DNA of 40,436 nt from Gammaproteobacteria bacterium. GTDB lineage: Bacteria; Pseudomonadota; Gammaproteobacteria; Steroidobacterales; Steroidobacteraceae. The DNA lies in assembly GCA_027307325.1 (NCBI GenBank), contig DAHUXE010000158.1, forward strand, positions 1 through 40,436, given 5' to 3'. Under the pieces are notes generated by a model, which saw only the letters and a list, made by a program, of their open reading frames with translations, searched no databases and was not told where the DNA came from. The position numbers were made by a program, and so were the translations under genes. Positions 15,894 through 24,231 of the stretch are shown here, piece after piece (within the stretch, counting starts at the first letter, position 1; the number at the start of each line of letters is the position of its first letter).

Positions 15894-16934
15894 CTAGAGA
15901 GCGTCCTTGTTCTGCGCCTTGTAGCGCGCCTCTTCCTTGCTCACCTGTCCCTTGGCCACGAGATCGGTGAGGCACTGGTCGAGGGTCTGCATGCCCTGGG
16001 CGCCGCCGGTCTGGATGGACGAGTACATCTGCGCGATCTTGCCCTCGCGGATGAGGTTCCGGATCGCCGGCGTGCCGATCATGATCTCGTGGGCCGCGAT
16101 CCGGCCGCCGCCGTTCTTCTTCAGCAGCGTCTGCGAGATGACCGCGCGCAGCGACTCCGACAGCATCGAGCGCACCATCTCCTTCTCCTCGCCGGGAAAA
16201 ACGTCGACGATGCGGTCGATGGTCTTGGCGGCGGAGCTGGTATGCAGCGTCCCGAACACCAGGTGGCCGGTCTCGGCCGCGGTGAGCGCCAGGCGGATGG
16301 TCTCGAGGTCGCGCATTTCGCCGACCAGGATGACGTCCGGGTCCTCGCGCAGCGCCGAGCGCAACGCCTCGCTGAAGCCGAGCGTGTCGCGGTGCACCTC
16401 GCGCTGGTTGACCAGGCAGCGCTTGGACTCGTGCACGAACTCGATCGGGTCCTCGACGGTGATGATGTGGTCGGGCCGGTTGTCGTTGCAGTGATTGACC
16501 ATGCCGGCGAGCGTGGTCGATTTACCCGAGCCCGTCGGGCCGGTGACCAGCACCAGTCCGCGCGGCAGCATGCACAGGTCGCGGAAGATCTTCGGCGCGC
16601 TCAGGTCGTCCAGCGAGAGGATGACCGAGGGAATGTTGCGGAACACCGCGCCCGCGCCGCGGTTCTGGTTGAAGGCGTTGACGCGGAAGCGCGCCAGCTT
16701 TGGAATCTCGAAGGAGAAGTCGGTCTCGAAGAATTCCTCGTAGGCCTTGCGCTGCTTGTCGTTCATGATGTCGTACACCATGGAGTGCACTTCCTTGTGC
16801 GACAGCGGCGGCATGTTGATGCGCTTCATGTCGCCGTCGACGCGGATCATCGGCGGCACACCCGAGGACAGATGCAGGTCCGAGGCATTGTTCTTGACGG
16901 CGAACGCCAGGAGTTGCGCGATGTCGACGGCCAT
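15894..16934 (-). CDS. pilT: PilT, type IV pilus retraction ATPase
   Basis: The 346-residue protein is nearly collinear with Pseudomonas PilT: MAVDIAQLLAFAVKNNASDL at the start, Walker A GPTGSGKST (132-140), IITVEDPIEFVHESKRCL, Walker B DVILVGEMRDLETIRLAL and GHLVFGTLHTSSAAKTIDR. The AIRNLIREGK motif near the C-terminus, required for retraction, is present. It powers pilus depolymerisation at the inner membrane. I chose the ATG at 16934, which has AGGGAG at good spacing, over the track start at 16955. It is divergent from yggS, as in Pseudomonas, and heads the pilT-pilU-third ATPase run. Confidence 0.96.
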   Translation of the reverse strand: MAVDIAQLLAFAVKNNASDLHLSSGVPPMIRVDGDMKRINMPPLSHKEVHSMVYDIMNDKQRKAYEEFFETDFSFEIPKLARFRVNAFNQNRGAGAVFRNIPSVILSLDDLSAPKIFRDLCMLPRGLVLVTGPTGSGKSTTLAGMVNHCNDNRPDHIITVEDPIEFVHESKRCLVNQREVHRDTLGFSEALRSALREDPDVILVGEMRDLETIRLALTAAETGHLVFGTLHTSSAAKTIDRIVDVFPGEEKEMVRSMLSESLRAVISQTLLKKNGGGRIAAHEIMIGTPAIRNLIREGKIAQMYSSIQTGGAQGMQTLDQCLTDLVAKGQVSKEEARYKAQNKDAL

Positions 16935-16988
16935 TGAAGCTCCCTGGGGACCCACGCCTCCGGTGCGATGAAAACAGGCGAAATGCTC

Positions 16989-17016
16989 TTGAGCGCCGGA
17001 GCCGCGGCAGTATAGC
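16989..17016 (+). promoter_or_regulatory. Candidate promoter of yggS-proC-yggT
   Basis: TTGAGC (16989-16994) and TATAGC (17011-17016) lie 16 bases apart on the plus strand, 20 bases before the yggS ATG. It overlaps the oppositely oriented candidate pilT promoter, so the two transcripts would share and possibly compete for one short region. Confidence 0.4.
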
Positions 17017-17035
17017 GGAGGGGTTACACGTCCAA
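17009..17035 (-). promoter_or_regulatory. Candidate promoter of pilT
   Basis: On the minus strand TTGGAC (17035-17030) and TATACT (17014-17009) are 15 bases apart, a short spacer, but the -10 matches consensus at five of six bases. Transcription would begin near 17002, about 68 bases before the pilT ATG. Confidence 0.42.
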
Positions 17036-17036
17036 T

Positions 17037-17735
17037 ATGTTACGGGGTCCGCAGAATTTACCCGAACGCGTGCTCGCAGTGCGCGAGCGCATGGCGCAGG
17101 CGGCCGCCCGGGCCGGCCGGAATGCGCAGTCGGTCACACTCCTTGCCGTGACCAAGGCCCAGCCGGCCGAAGTGGTGCGCGCCGCCGCCGATTGCGGCCT
17201 CGAGCACTTCGGCGAGAGCTACCTGCAGGAAGCGCTCGAAAAGCTTGATGCGCTGCAGGATCGCGCCCTCACCTGGCACTTTGTCGGGCGGATCCAGGCC
17301 AACAAGACGCGCGCGATCGCCGAGCGCTTCGCCTGGGTGCACGCCGTCGATCGCCTGAAGGTCGCCGCGCGGCTCTCCGCGCAGCGCCCGCACCACGCGC
17401 CGCCGCTCAACGTGTGTCTCGAGGTCCGCCTCGCGGACGAGGCCGCCAAGGGCGGCATCGCCGCGGGCGAGCTGCCCGCGCTGGCGCGCGCCGTGGCCGT
17501 GCTGCCGCGCCTCAGGCTCCGGGGCCTGATGTGCGTTCCGCCGGAAGAGACGCAGCGTGAGCGCCAGCACGCCTGGTTTCGCGAGCTGCGGCGCCTCTTC
17601 GAGGCACTGAACGCCGGCGGCGCCGCGCTCGACACCCTGTCGATGGGCATGAGCGGGGACTTCGAGGCTGCGATCGAGGAAGGCGCCACCATGGTGCGCG
17701 TCGGCACGGCCTTGTTCGGCCCGCGGCCGCCTTGA
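17037..17735 (+). CDS. yggS: YggS/PROSC family PLP homeostasis protein
   Basis: The 232-residue protein has the alanine-racemase-like barrel of the YggS family, which binds pyridoxal 5'-phosphate and keeps free PLP and amino-acid pools balanced without a known enzymatic reaction. The PLP lysine is K40 in VTLLAVTKAQP. HFGESYLQEALEKLDAL, WHFVGRIQANKTRAIA, RGLMCVPPEE and the phosphate-binding LSMGMSGDFEAAIEEGATMVRVGTALFG-type end (quoted in part) are all in order. It starts the yggS-proC-yggT cluster conserved in gammaproteobacteria. A GGAGGGG sequence lies 13 bases before the ATG, a rather long spacing. Confidence 0.95.
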   Translation: MLRGPQNLPERVLAVRERMAQAAARAGRNAQSVTLLAVTKAQPAEVVRAAADCGLEHFGESYLQEALEKLDALQDRALTWHFVGRIQANKTRAIAERFAWVHAVDRLKVAARLSAQRPHHAPPLNVCLEVRLADEAAKGGIAAGELPALARAVAVLPRLRLRGLMCVPPEETQRERQHAWFRELRRLFEALNAGGAALDTLSMGMSGDFEAAIEEGATMVRVGTALFGPRPP

Positions 17736-17761
17736 GACTGCCTCAAGCTACAATCGCATCC

Positions 17762-18580
17762 ATGTCCGGACAGCACGTCAGCGTCCTCGGCGGCGGCCAC
17801 ATGGGCCGCGCGCTCCTCTCGGGCCTGCTGCGCTCGGGCACGCGCCCCGAGTGCCTCAGCGTCGGCGAAGCTTCCGAGGCCGCGCGCCTCGCGCTCATGC
17901 GCGAGCTCGGCGTGAGCGCGACCGCGGACAACGCCCGCGCCGTGGACGGCGCCGCGGTGGTCGTGCTGGCGGTGAAGCCGCAGCAGGCGCGCGCGGCCGT
18001 CACCGCCCTCGCTCCGCTGCTGCGCGCACAGCGCCCGCTGCTGCTCTCGGTGGCCGCCGGGGTCCGCAGCGCAACGCTCGAGTCCTGGTGCGGCCCGGGA
18101 GTGCCGGTGGTACGCGCCATGCCGAACCGGCCGGCGCTGCTCGGCGCCGGCGCCACTGCGCTCTACGCCCCGCCCTCCGTCGGTACGGAGCTCCGGGGCG
18201 CCGCCGAGCGGATCGCGCGCGCCGTCGGCGAGGCAGTGTGGGTGAGCGATGAGGATCTGCTCGACGTCGTCACCGCGCTCTCGGGCAGCGGACCTGCGTA
18301 TTTCTTCCTGCTCGCCGAGCTCATGGCCGAGGCGGCCGCGCGGCTCGGGCTCCCGGCGCCGCTGGCGCAGCGGCTCGCCGCCGCGACGCTCCACGGGGCC
18401 GGCCTCATGGCCGCCGCGGGCGATGCGGACCTCGCACGGCTGCGGGCCGAGGTGGCGTCGCCGGGCGGCACCACGGAAGCGGCGCTCGGGGTGTTCGCTG
18501 CTGACGATCTTCGGGGAACGGTCGAGCGGGTGCTCGCCGCCGCCGCCCGGCGCGGCCGCGAGCTCGGCACCCTGGCCTGA
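17762..18580 (+). CDS. proC: Pyrroline-5-carboxylate reductase
   Basis: ProC reduces pyrroline-5-carboxylate to proline with NADPH. The 272-residue protein opens with a Rossmann motif VSVLGGGHMGRALLSGL, has VVVLAVKPQQ, the substrate-side VVRAMPNRPALLGAGATAL and the helix ALSGSGPAYFFLLAELM. It ends with the VASPGGTTEAAL family signature. I preferred ATG 17762 to the track's TTG at 17732, which falls in the yggS stop. A TACAAT -10-like hexamer ends seven bases before this ATG, so the transcript could be leaderless if the gene is expressed separately from yggS. Confidence 0.95.
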   Translation: MSGQHVSVLGGGHMGRALLSGLLRSGTRPECLSVGEASEAARLALMRELGVSATADNARAVDGAAVVVLAVKPQQARAAVTALAPLLRAQRPLLLSVAAGVRSATLESWCGPGVPVVRAMPNRPALLGAGATALYAPPSVGTELRGAAERIARAVGEAVWVSDEDLLDVVTALSGSGPAYFFLLAELMAEAAARLGLPAPLAQRLAAATLHGAGLMAAAGDADLARLRAEVASPGGTTEAALGVFAADDLRGTVERVLAAAARRGRELGTLA

Positions 18581-18602
18581 GGCCGCCCGTGAGAGCTGCA
18601 CC

Positions 18603-19130
18603 ATGAACGCTGTCGTCTATATCGTCGAGACACTGTTGTCGCTGGCGCTGTTCGTGGTGCTGGCGCGGCTGCTGCTGCAGCTGACGCGCGCCGACTTCCG
18701 CAACCCGATATGCCAGGCGATCGTGCAGCTCACCAATCCGCTCATCGTGCCGCTGCGGCGCGTGCTGCCGCCGATCGGCAAGGTCGACACCGCCTCGGTG
18801 GTGGCCGTGCTGCTGGTGGCCGGCGTCGAGGTGGCGGTGCTCGCGGCACTGCGCGGCGCGGGACTGCCCGACTGGCTCGGCTGGCTGGATGCGCTCGCGC
18901 TCGAGATCGCGCACACGCTGCTGTGGACCTACTGCTACGCCATCCTCATCTACTGGCTGCTGAGCTTCATCGCGCCTGGCGGCTATTCGCCGCTGCAGGC
19001 GGTGCTCACCTCGTTGTGCGAGCCGGTGCTGCGGCCCTTCCGGCGCTTCATTCCCTCGGTGGCCGGGCTCGATCTGTCGCCGCTCTGGGCGACCATCGCG
19101 ATACAAGCGATCCTCATCCTCATTCGCTGA
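18603..19130 (+). CDS. yggT: YggT family integral membrane protein
   Basis: The 175-residue protein has the duplicated YggT layout: a helix (AVVYIVETLLSLALFVVLARLLL), then FRNPICQAIVQLTNPLIVPLRRVLPP, a middle pair of helices, and a second copy with YCYAILIYWLLSFIAP and LCEPVLRPFRRFIPSVAGLDLSPL. Roles proposed for the family concern osmotic tolerance or membrane protein insertion; none is certain. It starts 22 bases after proC. The longer ORF in the track (from 18249) is a frame extension within proC. Confidence 0.92.
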   Translation: MNAVVYIVETLLSLALFVVLARLLLQLTRADFRNPICQAIVQLTNPLIVPLRRVLPPIGKVDTASVVAVLLVAGVEVAVLAALRGAGLPDWLGWLDALALEIAHTLLWTYCYAILIYWLLSFIAPGGYSPLQAVLTSLCEPVLRPFRRFIPSVAGLDLSPLWATIAIQAILILIR

Positions 19131-19289
19131 AGGCACGGCCTGCGCTCTGACGGAACACGCGCTTAGCGCGTACTTCGCACCGTAAGTCGCAGCATCGCGC
19201 CTGCGGTCCGTGACCCGCGCGGACCGCCCGCGAAGCCGAAAACCCTAGGAAAAAAGGCATTTCCGCAACAGGCCAGGAAAAAAAACCGC

Positions 19290-19317
19290 TTGCCAAAGCG
19301 CGCGCATGTGCTATTTT
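19290..19317 (+). promoter_or_regulatory. Strong extended -10 promoter of the HU gene
   Basis: TTGCCA (19290-19295) and TATTTT (19312-19317) are 16 bases apart, and the -10 is preceded by TGTGC, giving a TGn extended -10. The surrounding DNA is A-rich, unlike the rest of the window. A leader of about 70 bases would result. Confidence 0.6.
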
Positions 19318-19392
19318 CCGCGCCGATTCTCTGCGCGCGACGTTGAACGACGCGCATCTCAACCAACCAAAATCCTCGAGGAGTACCGCAAA

Positions 19393-19707
19393 ATGGCGAA
19401 AAAGGGTGGCGCACCGACGAAATCGGAAGTCCTGACACAGATCTCCAAGGAGACGGGGCTGTCCCGCAAGCAGGTCGGAAGCGTCTTCGATTCGCTCAGC
19501 GGCGTGATCAAGAAGAGCCTGCGTGGTGGCGGGCTGTTCACCCTGCCGGGGCTTCTGAAGATGAAGGTCGTGAAGAAGCCGGCCACCAAGGCCCGCGAGG
19601 GTATCAACCCCTTCACCGGCGAGAAGATGATGTTCAAGGCCAAGCCGGCGAGCAAGAAGGTCCGCTGCCTGCCGCTGAAGAGCCTGAAGGCGATGGTCAA
19701 CTCGTAA
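19393..19707 (+). CDS. HU-family nucleoid DNA-binding protein
   Basis: The 104-residue basic protein has the HU/IHF fold: PTKSEVLTQISKETGLSRKQV helices, FTLPGLLKMKVVKKPATKAREG for the beta-arm region, and INPFTGEKMMFKAKPASKKV, where HU normally carries the arm and its Pro tip. The C-terminal half departs from E. coli HU and is like the xanthomonad-type HU paralogs. It would bend and compact DNA. The ATG at 19393 has GAGGAG at good spacing. It stands alone with its own promoter and terminator, which fits strong expression. Confidence 0.9.
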   Translation: MAKKGGAPTKSEVLTQISKETGLSRKQVGSVFDSLSGVIKKSLRGGGLFTLPGLLKMKVVKKPATKAREGINPFTGEKMMFKAKPASKKVRCLPLKSLKAMVNS

Positions 19708-19743
19708 GCCGCGGCCCTGGCGCGCGGTAAGGCGCGAGGCCTG

Positions 19744-19783
19744 AGCCCGGGCGGTAGCTGAGCTCCGCCCGGGCTTTGCTTTT
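19744..19783 (+). terminator. Intrinsic terminator of the HU gene
   Basis: AGCCCGGGCGG-(10)-CCGCCCGGGCT forms a perfect 11-base-pair stem followed by TTGCTTTT. It lies 37 bases after the HU stop and its tail runs into the stop codon of the converging hydrolase gene. Confidence 0.85.
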
Positions 19784-20501
19784 ACGGGGCGCGCCGCGGC
19801 GCTAAGCCGCGCGCGCCCGGATCGCTCCTCAGGAACGCGAGCACCGCCTCGCGCAGTTCGTTGATGCGTCCGTGAAAGAAGTGGCCCGCCTCGGGCAGGA
19901 CCGCCACCTCGGGCCGGGCGACTCCGGGCAGCGGCCGCCGCCCGGCCGCCCACGCGAGTACCGCCGGCGCCGGCACGACGTCGTCCGCCTCGCCCTGCAC
20001 GATCAGCCACGGGCACGCGGGCTCGGCGGCACGTGCGGCATCGAAGTCGGCGCGCTCGAGGCGCGTGATGCCGGGCGCCACCAACACCACTCGGTCGGGC
20101 GCGGCAAGCTGCGCGATGCGCAACGCCACCGCGGCGCCGAAGGAGAATCCGGCGAGCCATAGCGGCGTACCGGGGAAGCGCTGCCGGCCCCAGGCGATGA
20201 CCGCGAGCGCATCTTCACCCTCGCCGCGCCCTTCGTCGTAGCTGCCGGTGCTCCCCGCCACGCCGCGGAAGTTGAAGCGGATCGCCGGCGCTCCGAGCTG
20301 CTCGAAGGCGCGCGCGACCGTGTACACGACCTTGTTGTCCATGGTGCCGCCGTAGAGCGGATGCGGATGACAGACGACCGCGAAGGCGGGGACGGCCAGC
20401 GCCTCGCCGTGCCCGGTCACCGGCGTCTCGAGGAGCGCCTGCAGCATGCCGGCCGGGCCTTCGATCGTGAGACGTTCGGCGCGCGGCGGCTTCAGCACCA
20501 T
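19782..20501 (-). CDS. Alpha/beta hydrolase (COG2945-like)
   Basis: The 239-residue protein is an alpha/beta hydrolase. It shows FAVVCHPHPLYGGTMDNKVV (oxyanion/HPHP motif of this subgroup), IRFNFRGVAGSTGSYDEGRG, and the nucleophile elbow GFSFGAAV. WLIVQGEADDVVPAPAV contains the likely acid, and AGHFFHGRINEL the catalytic His. The exact substrate is unknown; relatives are annotated as esterases or dienelactone-hydrolase-like. It starts nine bases after the htpG stop, so it is probably in the htpG transcript and might be heat-induced with it. Confidence 0.88.
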   Translation of the reverse strand: MVLKPPRAERLTIEGPAGMLQALLETPVTGHGEALAVPAFAVVCHPHPLYGGTMDNKVVYTVARAFEQLGAPAIRFNFRGVAGSTGSYDEGRGEGEDALAVIAWGRQRFPGTPLWLAGFSFGAAVALRIAQLAAPDRVVLVAPGITRLERADFDAARAAEPACPWLIVQGEADDVVPAPAVLAWAAGRRPLPGVARPEVAVLPEAGHFFHGRINELREAVLAFLRSDPGARGLAPRRAP

Positions 20502-20510
20502 GCGCCCATT

Positions 20511-22436
20511 CTAAGCGGACGGGCCCTGGCCCTTCGGTGCGGCGAGCCGCACCAGCAGCCGGTTGAGGCGCAGCACGAAGTCGGGCGGATTGGCGAGCGT
20601 CGCTCCTTCCGCGAGCTGCGCCTGCTCGCAGAGGAGCAGCGCGAGCTCACCGAACTCGTCCCGGTCCGCGAGCGTATCGAGATACCTCACCAGCGCGTGG
20701 GTCACGTTGACCTCGAGGAGCGGCTTCGCCTCGGGGACCTTCTGGCCGGCGGCGCTCAACATCCGCCGCAGGCGCTCGCCGAGGTCGTGCTCCCCCAGCA
20801 CCAGCAGCGCCGGGGAATCCTTCAGGCGGTCGCTCACCCGCACCTCGGTCACGCGCTCGCCGAGCGCGTCCTTGATGCGCTTCAGGAGCCCCTTGCTCTC
20901 CTTGAGCTCGTCGTCGTGGCGCGCCTTGTCGGCCTGGCTCGCGAGCGCGCCGAGCTCGAGGTCGCCGCGCGCGGCGTCCTTGAAGCGCTTGCCCTCGTAA
21001 GCCTTCAGCTGTCCCATCACCCACTCGTCGATGCGCTCGCAGAGCAGCAGCACCTCGAGCCCCCGCTCCTTCAGGCGCTCGATGGCGGGATGGGCGCGGG
21101 CGGCAGCGAGCGACTCGGCGATCACGTAGTAGATGCGGTCCTGACCCGGCTGCATGCGGGCGAGGTATTCGGCCAGGCTCACCGACGGGGTGTCGTCGCC
21201 CGCTCTCGTGCTCGCGAAGCGCAGCAGCGGCAGCAACGCCGCCTCGTTGGACTGATCCTGGGCGATGCCTTCCTTCAGCACCGCGCCGAACTCCTTCCAG
21301 AAGCTGGTGTACTTCTCCGGCTCGTCCCTGGCGAGCCGCGCGAGCATGTCCAGCACCCGCCTGGTGAGGCCCGAGCGGATTGCCTCTACCTCCGGCTCCT
21401 GCTGCAGGAGCTCCCGCGAAACATTGAGCGGCAGGTCGCTCGAGTCCACCACTCCCTTCACGAAGCGCAGGTACAGCGGCAGGAACTGCTCGGCGTCGTC
21501 CATGATGAACACGCGCCGCACGTAGAGCTTCAGGCCCCGCACCGCGTCGCGCTGGTACAGATCGAAGGGCGCGCGCGCCGGCAGGTACAGGAGACTCGTG
21601 TACTCGCGCTTGCCTTCGACCTTGTTGTGGCTCCAGGCGAGGGGGTCGGTGAAGTCGTGGGCGAGGTACTGGTAGAACTGCCGGTACTCCTCGTCCGAGA
21701 CCTGCGTGCGCGGCAGCGTCCACAGCGCCCTCGCCTGGTTCACGACCTCGTAGTCGAGCGTCGCCTCGCCTTCCTTGGGCATGCGCACCGGGAAGCCGAT
21801 GTGGTCGGAGTAGCGGCGTATGAGGCCCCGCAGGCGCAGCGCGTCGGCGAATTCGCGCGCATCCTCCTTCAGGTGCAGCGTCACCGCCGTGCCGCGCCTG
21901 GCGAGCTGGACGTTCTCGACCGTGAACTCGCCGTCGGCGCGCGACTCCCAGCGCACGCCCGCCTCGGGCGGAGTACCGGCGCGGCGTGTATGCACCTCGA
22001 CGCGCTCGGAGACGATGAACGCCGAATAGAACCCCACGCCGAACTGACCGATGAGCTGCGAGGCCTGCTGCTCGTCTCCGGGGAGCGAGCGGAAGAACTC
22101 GGCGGTGCCCGAGCGGGCGATGGTGCCGAGGTTGGCGACCGCCTCCTCGCGCGTCATGCCGATGCCGTTGTCGCTGATGGTGACCGTGCCGGCTTGTCGG
22201 TCGGCGTGGATGCGGATACCGAGCTCGGGGTCGTCGGCGGTGAGCGCGCTGTCGGCGATGGCGAGGAAGCGCAGCCGGTCGCAGGCATCGGAGGCGTTGG
22301 AGATGAGCTCGCGGAGGAAGATCTCCCGGTGGCTGTAGAGCGAGTGGATCATGAGCTTCAGGAGCTCACGAACCTCCGCCTGGAAGCCGTGGGTCTGCCG
22401 GGCCGTGCCGGCCTGTGCTTTCTCTGTGGTCTGCAT
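20511..22436 (-). CDS. htpG: Chaperone HtpG (bacterial Hsp90)
   Basis: This 641-residue cytosolic Hsp90 folds or remodels client proteins using ATP. The GHKL ATPase motifs are complete: ELISNASDACDRLR, VTISDNGIGMTREEAV, NLGTIARSGTAEF and GQFGVGFYSAFIV. The middle domain has LYVRRVFIMDDAEQFLPLYL and SSDLPLNVSRELLQQ, and the C-terminal dimerisation domain ends with RLNRLLVRLA. Length is standard. A sigma-32 type promoter lies 45 bases upstream, so heat induction is expected. Confidence 0.97.
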   Translation of the reverse strand: MQTTEKAQAGTARQTHGFQAEVRELLKLMIHSLYSHREIFLRELISNASDACDRLRFLAIADSALTADDPELGIRIHADRQAGTVTISDNGIGMTREEAVANLGTIARSGTAEFFRSLPGDEQQASQLIGQFGVGFYSAFIVSERVEVHTRRAGTPPEAGVRWESRADGEFTVENVQLARRGTAVTLHLKEDAREFADALRLRGLIRRYSDHIGFPVRMPKEGEATLDYEVVNQARALWTLPRTQVSDEEYRQFYQYLAHDFTDPLAWSHNKVEGKREYTSLLYLPARAPFDLYQRDAVRGLKLYVRRVFIMDDAEQFLPLYLRFVKGVVDSSDLPLNVSRELLQQEPEVEAIRSGLTRRVLDMLARLARDEPEKYTSFWKEFGAVLKEGIAQDQSNEAALLPLLRFASTRAGDDTPSVSLAEYLARMQPGQDRIYYVIAESLAAARAHPAIERLKERGLEVLLLCERIDEWVMGQLKAYEGKRFKDAARGDLELGALASQADKARHDDELKESKGLLKRIKDALGERVTEVRVSDRLKDSPALLVLGEHDLGERLRRMLSAAGQKVPEAKPLLEVNVTHALVRYLDTLADRDEFGELALLLCEQAQLAEGATLANPPDFVLRLNRLLVRLAAPKGQGPSA

Positions 22437-22480
22437 GAGTCGCCGTCCGCCGCCTTCGGGTGCGGCTGTCCTGTGCGGCG

Positions 22481-22509
22481 ATCTTGGGAGTCAGCGGGAA
22501 TTTTTCAAG
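22481..22509 (-). promoter_or_regulatory. Sigma-32 (heat-shock) promoter of htpG
   Basis: Read on the minus strand, CTTGAAA is followed after 14 bases by CCCAAGAT, close to the RpoH consensus CTTGAAA-N13-15-CCCCATNT. The start point would be near 22474, giving a leader of about 38 bases. The hsp20 gene in this window has the same -35 and the same spacing. Confidence 0.72.
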
Positions 22510-22551
22510 GCATGCGCGCGTGAACGCGCGCCGGGGCCGCCCCGCAGGGGG

Positions 22552-22734
22552 TCAGGCCGAGAGGCGCAGCAGCTGTCGATAGAGGCCGTCGAGCACCCAG
22601 ACGCCGGCCGCGGAGGCCGCCGCGGCCACGGGAGCCGCGCCTTCGAGGAGCTCCGCGGCCGCGGAAACCGCCAGGTGGCGGCACGCGGCGGCCAGGTCGT
22701 CGAGCTCGTCCCAGAGATGCAGAAAGACTTCCAT
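22552..22734 (-). CDS. Possible small protein (60 residues), unknown function
   Basis: A 60-codon ORF starts at ATG 22734: EVFLHLWDELDDLAAACRHL, then an Ala-rich helical stretch and VWVLDGLYRQLLRLSA. It looks like two or three amphipathic helices, with LWDELDD a plausible interaction motif. It sits upstream of htpG on the same strand and is divergent from the ParA gene. No good Shine-Dalgarno is visible; a TACAGT hexamer lies nine bases before the ATG. The reading in the track (22552..23661) is a long antisense extension through the ParA gene. I judge the short ORF more likely real than not, but only weakly. Confidence 0.42.
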   Translation of the reverse strand: MEVFLHLWDELDDLAAACRHLAVSAAAELLEGAAPVAAAASAAGVWVLDGLYRQLLRLSA

Positions 22735-22857
22735 CGCAAGCAGACTGTACGGCGCCGCGGTGCACGATGGCGTGCGCGCGCTCACAATCACGCAGCGGCT
22801 TGCAGCCGCCGGAGGCGGTGCGTAGGCTTGGCTGAGACACCCGTCCGGCCCACATAA

Positions 22858-23739
<882 letters not shown>

Positions 23740-23787
23740 CCATCTCGTCCAGGGCTTCGAAAGCGCACCGCGAGCGCGGCGCGTGAG

Positions 23788-24057
23788 CTACTTCTTCGAG
23801 GCCTTCGGCGCGGCGCCCGCGCCCTTCAGACCGCTGTCGGCACCCTGCCAGGAATCGCGCACCTGATCCGCCCAGCTCTTGTAATTCGACCAGGTGTAGA
23901 GGTTGCGCGTGATCGCCGCCTGCCGCGCGCGTGCGCGCTGCATCCGGTCGAGCCACGTGGCATAGGCGTCCGCGCCTCCTGGAGAATTGACGCCGCTCGG
24001 CACCGCCGGCTCGTGGCCCGCGGGGAGGTCGTCCCGGCTCCTGTTCGATGAGCTCAT
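23788..24057 (-). CDS. Small hydrophilic protein of unknown function
   Basis: The 89-residue product begins at ATG 24057 with CAGGAG seven bases upstream; the track start at 24126 lacks this. The N-terminal half is polar and disordered (SSSNRSRDDLPAG). The second half forms a helix, AYATWLDRMQRARARQAAITRNLYTWSNYKSW, with several aromatic residues, and the tail is Lys/Ala-rich. I recognise no family. It converges on the ParA gene (49 bases between stop codons) and lies 174 bases after ppnN, so it may or may not be in the ppnN transcript. Confidence 0.65.
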   Translation of the reverse strand: MSSSNRSRDDLPAGHEPAVPSGVNSPGGADAYATWLDRMQRARARQAAITRNLYTWSNYKSWADQVRDSWQGADSGLKGAGAAPKASKK

Positions 24058-24231
24058 GGAAGGCTCCTGAATACTCTTGGCTTGCAGCGTACGGCCTTCG
24101 CCACTCAAGCGCAGGACCTGGTTCACAGCTGAACCCGCGCGTGCTGCGCTGCGGACGCGGCTATGACACAGCTCTCGCCCGCCGCTCGTGAAGTGTGCGG
24201 CACGCGGAGCGTTATGTAAGGGGACGTGGCT

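Noticed and set aside
20361-22523. 720-codon plus-strand ORF opposite htpG
   Set aside because: Antisense to a gene with every HtpG motif; composition (RR, HH, Leu-Glu runs) is typical of a shadow frame.
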